This document shows positions 7,070 through 10,472 of a stretch of DNA of 10,472 nt, piece after piece. The notes beneath the pieces are model-generated. The model did no database searches. It saw only the letters and a list, made by a program, of their open reading frames with translations, and was not told the DNA's origin. Position numbers and translations under genes: made by a program. Each line of letters starts with the position of its first letter. Position 1 is the stretch's first letter. This DNA comes from Planctomycetaceae bacterium (GTDB lineage Bacteria > Planctomycetota > Planctomycetia > Pirellulales > Thermoguttaceae). The stretch covers positions 1-10,472 of the forward strand of contig JAITDV010000015.1 in the NCBI GenBank assembly GCA_031282385.1, written 5' to 3'.

Positions 7070-7097
7070 TGATTTCGGTTGACGAAATCAGATTTTT
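7070..7097 (+). terminator. Terminator-like hairpin downstream of rpoD
   Basis: TGATTTCG (7070-7077) pairs perfectly with CGAAATCA (7083-7090) around GTTGA, and a T run follows after one G (7093-7097). It is about 185 bp after the rpoD stop, beyond repeat copy B, and is the best terminator candidate for the rpoD transcript. The stem is AT-rich, so it may be weak. Confidence 0.4.
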
Positions 7098-7178
7098 GGA
7101 GATTCCCATAAGTGTTTTGTAATTGTCTGTAATTTCTGGTAACAATCTTATAGGCGGGTAACTTTTCAATTGTTTTAT

Positions 7179-7243
7179 ACTTTAATTTTCGGTAACGTGT
7201 GGATTTGTCCGCTTAATACTTTTTTGTTACCGAAATTTAAAGT
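7179..7243. repeat. 65-bp inverted repeat formed by two end-like motifs
   Basis: ACTTTAATTTTCGGTAAC (7179-7196) and GTTACCGAAATTTAAAGT (7226-7243) are inverted copies, 17 of 18 matching, around a 29-base spacer. They are the same motif seen at 3861-3880 and 4062-4081. The arrangement looks like two facing ends of an element whose interior has been lost, or a minimal short element. Confidence 0.75.
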
Positions 7244-7335
7244 GTGTTGGTCAAGTGGAAGGTTGCCTACTTTTTAATATAGGCTTTTTGCAATTGTGAT
7301 TCTTTCAATTTTCTCAATTATTCAAAATATCTTTG

Positions 7336-7364
7336 TTGACAAAAGAATTGATTATGGATATGGT
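7336..7364 (+). promoter_or_regulatory. Candidate sigma-70 promoter upstream of dprA
   Basis: TTGACA (7336-7341) is followed by a 17-base spacer and TATGGT (7359-7364). The -35 is a perfect consensus and the -10 keeps its first two bases and final T. A transcript from here would carry repeat copy C in the leader of dprA, about 215 bp before the start codon. Confidence 0.4.
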
Positions 7365-7380
7365 TTATGAGTTGTTTTAC

Positions 7381-7480
7381 ACTGCTCGTACTATAAATTG
7401 CCTGACTCAAGAGCGTAAAAGCCTGCTTTCAGATAGGTAAGCAGGCGGCGGTAAAGGAAAATTCAAGTGCGAACAGTTTA
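7381..7480 (+). repeat. Dispersed repeat, copy C (between rpoD and dprA)
   Basis: This is the most regular copy. GCCTGCTT (7421-7428) and AAGCAGGC (7439-7446) form a perfect 8-bp stem with a 10-base loop. An outer pairing TAAATTG (about 7394-7400) with CAGTTTA (7474-7480) needs one G-U pair on this strand. The element ends about 108 bp before the dprA start. Just after it, TTCGATAACTTTTGCAAG (7498-7515) repeats the left flank of copy A. Confidence 0.8.
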
Positions 7481-7587
7481 AGTGTTCATATTTGATATTC
7501 GATAACTTTTGCAAGTTTATTTGTCAAAGAGCTTGTTTTTGTGTATTTGTGTTGTTAAATTCTAATTTTCTTTTGTTAATTGGTGTT

Positions 7588-8739
7588 ATGATTGAGAATG
7601 ATAAATCTGGAGAAACCGGCAATTCACAAATTGGTAGTTCGTTGTTGGACGATATAATACTTTCGCAAGTTGAAGGAATTGGTTCTTTGACTTATCATCG
7701 TCTTGTTGAACATTTTGGTAGTTCGACAGCGATATTGAAAGCGTCGAAACAGGAGCTTGAGGTATTTGATTTTTTGAAACCGAATACAGCTGCGCGAATA
7801 GTTACGGCGCGTGAGACGATTGATCCGGTAATGATAACTAAACTTTGCAAACGAGAATCTATTGACATTATTCCGATATATGATGAGCGTTATCCTGATC
7901 AACTTAAAACATTAACGGATCCGCCGCCGTTGCTTTATGTTCGTGGTAATTTATTGCTGAAGGATTCTTTTTCTATAGCGGTGGTTGGTACTCGACGAAT
8001 AACTCCTTATGGTGAACGTCAAACGCATCGGCTTGCGTCGGCGATTGCAAAGGCGGGTTTTACGATAATCAGTGGTCTTGCGATTGGTGTTGATGGACAT
8101 GCGCACAGGGCAGCGCTTAATGCGGGTGGTCGTACGATTGCGGTTTTGGGAAGTGGTTTATTGCAAGTTTACCCGCCTGAACATACCGAGTTAGCGAATC
8201 AGATTGTGCAATCCGGCGGCGCAATTATAAGTGAGTACGCACCTCTGACAAGATCAACAAAATGGACATTTCCGCAACGTAATCGTATTGTGTGCGGGCT
8301 TGCTTTGGGAATTGTTGTGGTGGAGGCGCCGTTGAAGAGTGGTGCGATGATTTCAGCAAGGTTGGCAAGCGAACAGGGCAAAGATATTTTTGCTGTACCG
8401 GGTTCAATTGAATCCGAATTATCAAAAGGGTGTAATCAACTGATTCGTGATGGCGCGTATCTCATTGATTCTGTTGACGACATTTTGCATGTACTCGGAC
8501 CGATGCGAAAGCCGGTTTCGTTGTTAGATTTGGACAAATCAATTAGACATCCGAATGAAATTGTTCTAAATGAGATTGAGCGTGAGGTGTTGAAGTATGT
8601 GGGAGAAACTTCTTCGTCCCTTGATTCGCTGGTATCGGCAACCGGTTTTACAACAACACAAGTACTTGCAGCTCTTTGTTCGCTTGAAGACAAGAGGATT
8701 ATACGTCAATTGAATCCGATTAGTGTTGCGAGAGTATGA
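7588..8739 (+). CDS. dprA: DNA-processing protein DprA/Smf
   Basis: Binds incoming single-stranded DNA during natural transformation, protects it and loads RecA; many non-competent bacteria also keep it. The product has 383 residues. An N-terminal helical/HhH-like region spans about 19-75 (SQVEGIGSLTYHRLVEHFG). The DprA Rossmann domain spans about 110-305, with AVVGTRR (131-137), SGLAIGVDGHAHRAAL (162-177), GSGLLQVYPPEH (188-199), the FPQRNRI signature (228-234), KSGAMISARLASEQGK (250-265) and FAVPGS (268-273). A C-terminal winged-helix domain spans about 328-375. Nothing essential is missing. ATG 7588 is chosen because translation upstream in this frame, which opens at 7492, is Cys/Phe-rich and coincides with repeat-derived sequence; the ribosome site is weak. 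The gene appears to be transcribed alone, with repeats on both sides. No other competence gene is in the window. Confidence 0.95.
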   Translation: MIENDKSGETGNSQIGSSLLDDIILSQVEGIGSLTYHRLVEHFGSSTAILKASKQELEVFDFLKPNTAARIVTARETIDPVMITKLCKRESIDIIPIYDERYPDQLKTLTDPPPLLYVRGNLLLKDSFSIAVVGTRRITPYGERQTHRLASAIAKAGFTIISGLAIGVDGHAHRAALNAGGRTIAVLGSGLLQVYPPEHTELANQIVQSGGAIISEYAPLTRSTKWTFPQRNRIVCGLALGIVVVEAPLKSGAMISARLASEQGKDIFAVPGSIESELSKGCNQLIRDGAYLIDSVDDILHVLGPMRKPVSLLDLDKSIRHPNEIVLNEIEREVLKYVGETSSSLDSLVSATGFTTTQVLAALCSLEDKRIIRQLNPISVARV

Positions 8740-8774
8740 GAAAATTATAAACTGTTTTTTGACAGCTCACACTT

Positions 8775-8873
8775 TAACAATTCACACTTTAAATTTTGTT
8801 TACAATCGCCTGCTTACTTATTGGAAAGTAGGTTTTTACTTTCTTGAGTTGTGCAATTTATAATACGATCAAT
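8775..8873 (-). repeat. Dispersed repeat, copy E (inverted), between dprA and the MeTr-like gene
   Basis: The minus strand reads ATAAATTGCACAACTCAAG, AAAGTAAAAACCTACTT, TAAGTAAGCAGGC, GTAAAC and TTTAAAGTGTGAATTG. The arms keep pairing on the plus strand as GCCTGCTT with AAGTAGGT through G-U pairs. It is the most diverged copy. As in copy B, the AAGTGTGA end is doubled (8766-8791). Beyond it the plus strand has GTTACTGAATTTTAATGAG (8938-8956), a loose form of the end motif, 33 bp before the next gene. Confidence 0.7.
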
Positions 8874-8988
8874 ATACTTGAGTTTTGGGTAACTTGTGTA
8901 GTCATATTTGTCGGAATATCCGTTTTAGTGCATTTTGTTACTGAATTTTAATGAGAGTTCGGTATAACCTTAATTTTAATTAAAAATA

Positions 8989-9834
8989 ATGTCAATTCCA
9001 AATTTACATATTATAGGCGAATCGATCAACGATTCAGTTCCTTCGACGCGTGAACTTTTTGATGCTGGTGATATTGATGGAATCAAGTCGTTAGCGCGGT
9101 TTCAGGACGAAGGTGGTGCGTGTTATATTGATGTCAATGTTGGCGGTCGGTCATCAGATTTTTTTGTTACGATAATTCGTACAGTTCAGAATGCGGTGAG
9201 CAAACCGTTATCAATTGATTCGCCTGATCCGGTTATGGCGGAGGCGGCGTTATCGGTTTATGAAGATTCGGCGGGCAAGCCGATATTGAATTCTATTTCT
9301 CCGCTTCGTATTGGTATGTTTGATTTGTACAAGATTAAGCCGTTTCGTCCAATATTATTGATTTCGGAATCTGTTCATGGTGCGTGCCGTACTGCGGAGG
9401 AAACGTATGAGGCGGCGCGGCTGATGTTAAGTGAGTCGAGGCGAATGGGGATTCCGAATGATGATTTAATTTTTGATCCGGGAATTGCGCCGATTGGTTC
9501 GGACAGTGATGGTAATCTTGCGCGGTTATTGGCAACATTGAAATTGATGCAAGCGGATCAAGAGTTTAAAGGCGTTCATGTATCGGTTGGTTTGAGTAAT
9601 TTTACGATAATGTTGCCGCCGAAACGTAAAGTTGATGGTACGCCGGTGAAGAGTCCTCTTGAGAGTGCTTTTTTGACGATGGCAATGCCGCTTGGGTTAG
9701 ATTATGTTGTGGGGTCGGTCAAGCGGGATTATAGAATCTTACCGGAAGACCATCCGGCGCTAATATGTCTTGACGAGTGTCTAAAAACTACAGGCTTTGA
9801 ATCAATAATGCGTGTGAGAAAATTTTATAAATAA
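8989..9834 (+). CDS. Pterin-binding methyltransferase, methyltetrahydrofolate:corrinoid type (AcsE/MtgA-like)
   Basis: TIM-barrel protein of the pterin-binding family (shared by dihydropteroate synthase, the MetH folate domain and AcsE). It probably moves a methyl group between methyltetrahydrofolate and a corrinoid protein. The product has 281 residues, slightly longer than AcsE-type proteins. The N-terminus LHIIGESIND matches the family's IIGERIN start; EGGACYIDVNVG (41-52) is the next strand. Pterin contacts known in MeTr have counterparts: Asp77 (SIDSPD), Asn101 (ILNSIS) and Asp163 (FDPGIAP). Asn204 in VGLSNF matches the Asn of MeTr linked to activating N5. LESAFLTMAMPLGLDYVV follows (224-241). 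This pattern favours the methyltransferase side over dihydropteroate synthase. No corrinoid protein, acetyl-CoA synthase or reactivase gene is nearby, so partner and pathway are open. No Shine-Dalgarno precedes ATG 8989. Confidence 0.8.
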   Translation: MSIPNLHIIGESINDSVPSTRELFDAGDIDGIKSLARFQDEGGACYIDVNVGGRSSDFFVTIIRTVQNAVSKPLSIDSPDPVMAEAALSVYEDSAGKPILNSISPLRIGMFDLYKIKPFRPILLISESVHGACRTAEETYEAARLMLSESRRMGIPNDDLIFDPGIAPIGSDSDGNLARLLATLKLMQADQEFKGVHVSVGLSNFTIMLPPKRKVDGTPVKSPLESAFLTMAMPLGLDYVVGSVKRDYRILPEDHPALICLDECLKTTGFESIMRVRKFYK

Positions 9835-9844
9835 CTAAAAAAGC

Positions 9845-10246
9845 GTAACTATTCAGTTGCCAAACGCAAGTTTATTCGAATTTAAGTAATGTAATTGTTA
9901 CCCAAGCCCAATAAATCCGCGCTGGACAATATCGTTTTCCGAACGGCTCTAAGATGCCAGCCCTTATTTGTCAAATTTACCCTTAGCAACCAAAAATTAC
10001 TCCTATTCCATGACGTGCCCTTATGCCCTTATGTTTTGTTTGATATTGTTTAAATTCACTATTGAAAGAATAAGGGCGCATTCTTTTTTGGTATTATCTG
10101 CTATAAGGGAAATTGGCAGTGGTTTCAAGTTAAGCATTCTGATTTTTAAATGAATATTTGAAATATTTTTTGTTCATTTTATACATTTTATCCAATATCA
10201 ATAGACCAGTTTTGCTAAACAATTGAATCTCGCGACTGAATAGTTA
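9845..10246. repeat. 402-bp stretch flanked by inverted short repeats; no gene seen
   Basis: GTAACTATTCAGTTGC (9845-9860) and its inverted near-copy CGCGACTGAATAGTTA (10231-10246) bracket this stretch; a third exact copy of the 16-mer lies on the minus strand at 924-939. Inside, GCCCTTAT occurs at 9960, 10017 and 10025, with the reverse complement ATAAGGGC at 10070-10077. The only plus-strand frame of note (9968-10153) has no ribosome site and no recognisable motif. It may be a remnant or a non-autonomous mobile element, but no duplication of target bases is evident. Confidence 0.45.
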
Positions 10247-10369
10247 GTTGTCCCTGAAAAAGTCATTTAGTGCTATAAATTCTGGGCTTATCTGGTTGCA
10301 ATTTAGAGTTATAATTTGCAATATAGTTATTGTTTTATCCGAGATTTTCTTTAAAACCTTGCAAATATT

Positions 10370-10472
10370 AGACCTTTTCACTAACCTAAAAATACATCAA
10401 CGCAACAAAAAATCTACAACGAAAAACCGCCTTTAACTCCTCCGAGACCACCCCTAACCCCTCCGAAGGAGG
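10370..10472. repeat. Second copy of the palindromic repeat element, cut by the right window edge
   Basis: These 103 bp match 3611-3713 at 99 positions without a gap, in the same orientation, from AGACCTTTTC to TCCGAAGGAGG. The bases just before it (ATATT, 10365-10369) match the inverted flank of the first copy's right end (3803-3807), so the conserved end may be a few bases longer than AGACC. The remaining half lies beyond the window. Confidence 0.9.

Noticed and set aside
7492..7587. Upstream extension of the dprA frame
   Set aside because: The Cys/Phe-rich translation coincides with sequence repeated at 4077-4094, and DprA proteins do not carry it.
4101..8873. CRISPR array
   Set aside because: The repeats are ~100 bp, widely and irregularly spaced, in both orientations, with genes between them and no cas genes.
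9968..10153. 61-codon plus-strand ORF
   Set aside because: No ribosome site or motif; lies inside the repeat-flanked gene-free stretch.
10248..10436. 62-codon plus-strand ORF at the right edge
   Set aside because: Same reason: the shared C-terminal peptide comes from the repeat, and no start signal is seen.

Overview
The window is AT-rich and comes from a bacterial chromosome, most likely a member of the Planctomycetota. This rests on three things. The primary sigma factor has the planctomycete-like form: region 1.2 followed by a long arginine-rich segment before region 2. The left edge carries an ISAzo13-type ('Rhodopirellula') transposase. Several genes start without a clear Shine-Dalgarno. 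This is inference from remembered family features, not a search.

Layout. Bases 1-720 hold the 5' part of an ISAzo13-family insertion sequence on the minus strand, cut by the window edge, with an A11 tract where the reading frame must shift. Next on the minus strand are a doubtful 70-codon ORF (740-952) and, overlapping it by ATGA, a lipoprotein-type BtuF/FecB-like metal-chelate binding protein (949-1965). Divergent from it is an extended short-chain dehydrogenase of the 3-beta-HSD/OleD type (2156-3151). A gene-free stretch of about 2.2 kb follows (3152-5320). It holds a 192-bp palindromic repeat element, two copies of a dispersed ~100-bp repeat, and a candidate promoter/structured small RNA/T-run unit. 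Then come three plus-strand housekeeping-type genes, each separated by long repeat-bearing spacers: rpoD (5321-6886), dprA (7588-8739) and a methyltetrahydrofolate methyltransferase-like pterin-binding protein (8989-9834). The last ~640 bp hold no gene; they contain a pair of inverted short repeats and the start of a second copy of the 192-bp element.

The genes do not form one obvious pathway. The BtuF-like protein could bring in a corrinoid or iron chelate and the MeTr-like enzyme belongs to a family that often works with corrinoid partners, but they are 7 kb apart and no transporter permease, ATPase or corrinoid protein is present here.

The most unusual content is between the genes. At least five copies of a ~100-bp sequence with a central hairpin (some arm changes compensated between copies) lie around rpoD, dprA and the MeTr-like gene, in both orientations. 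They are accompanied by a short end-like motif (consensus near ACACTTTAAATTTCGGTAAC) that occurs in inverted pairs. These look like a small non-autonomous mobile or structured-RNA repeat family that I do not recognise.
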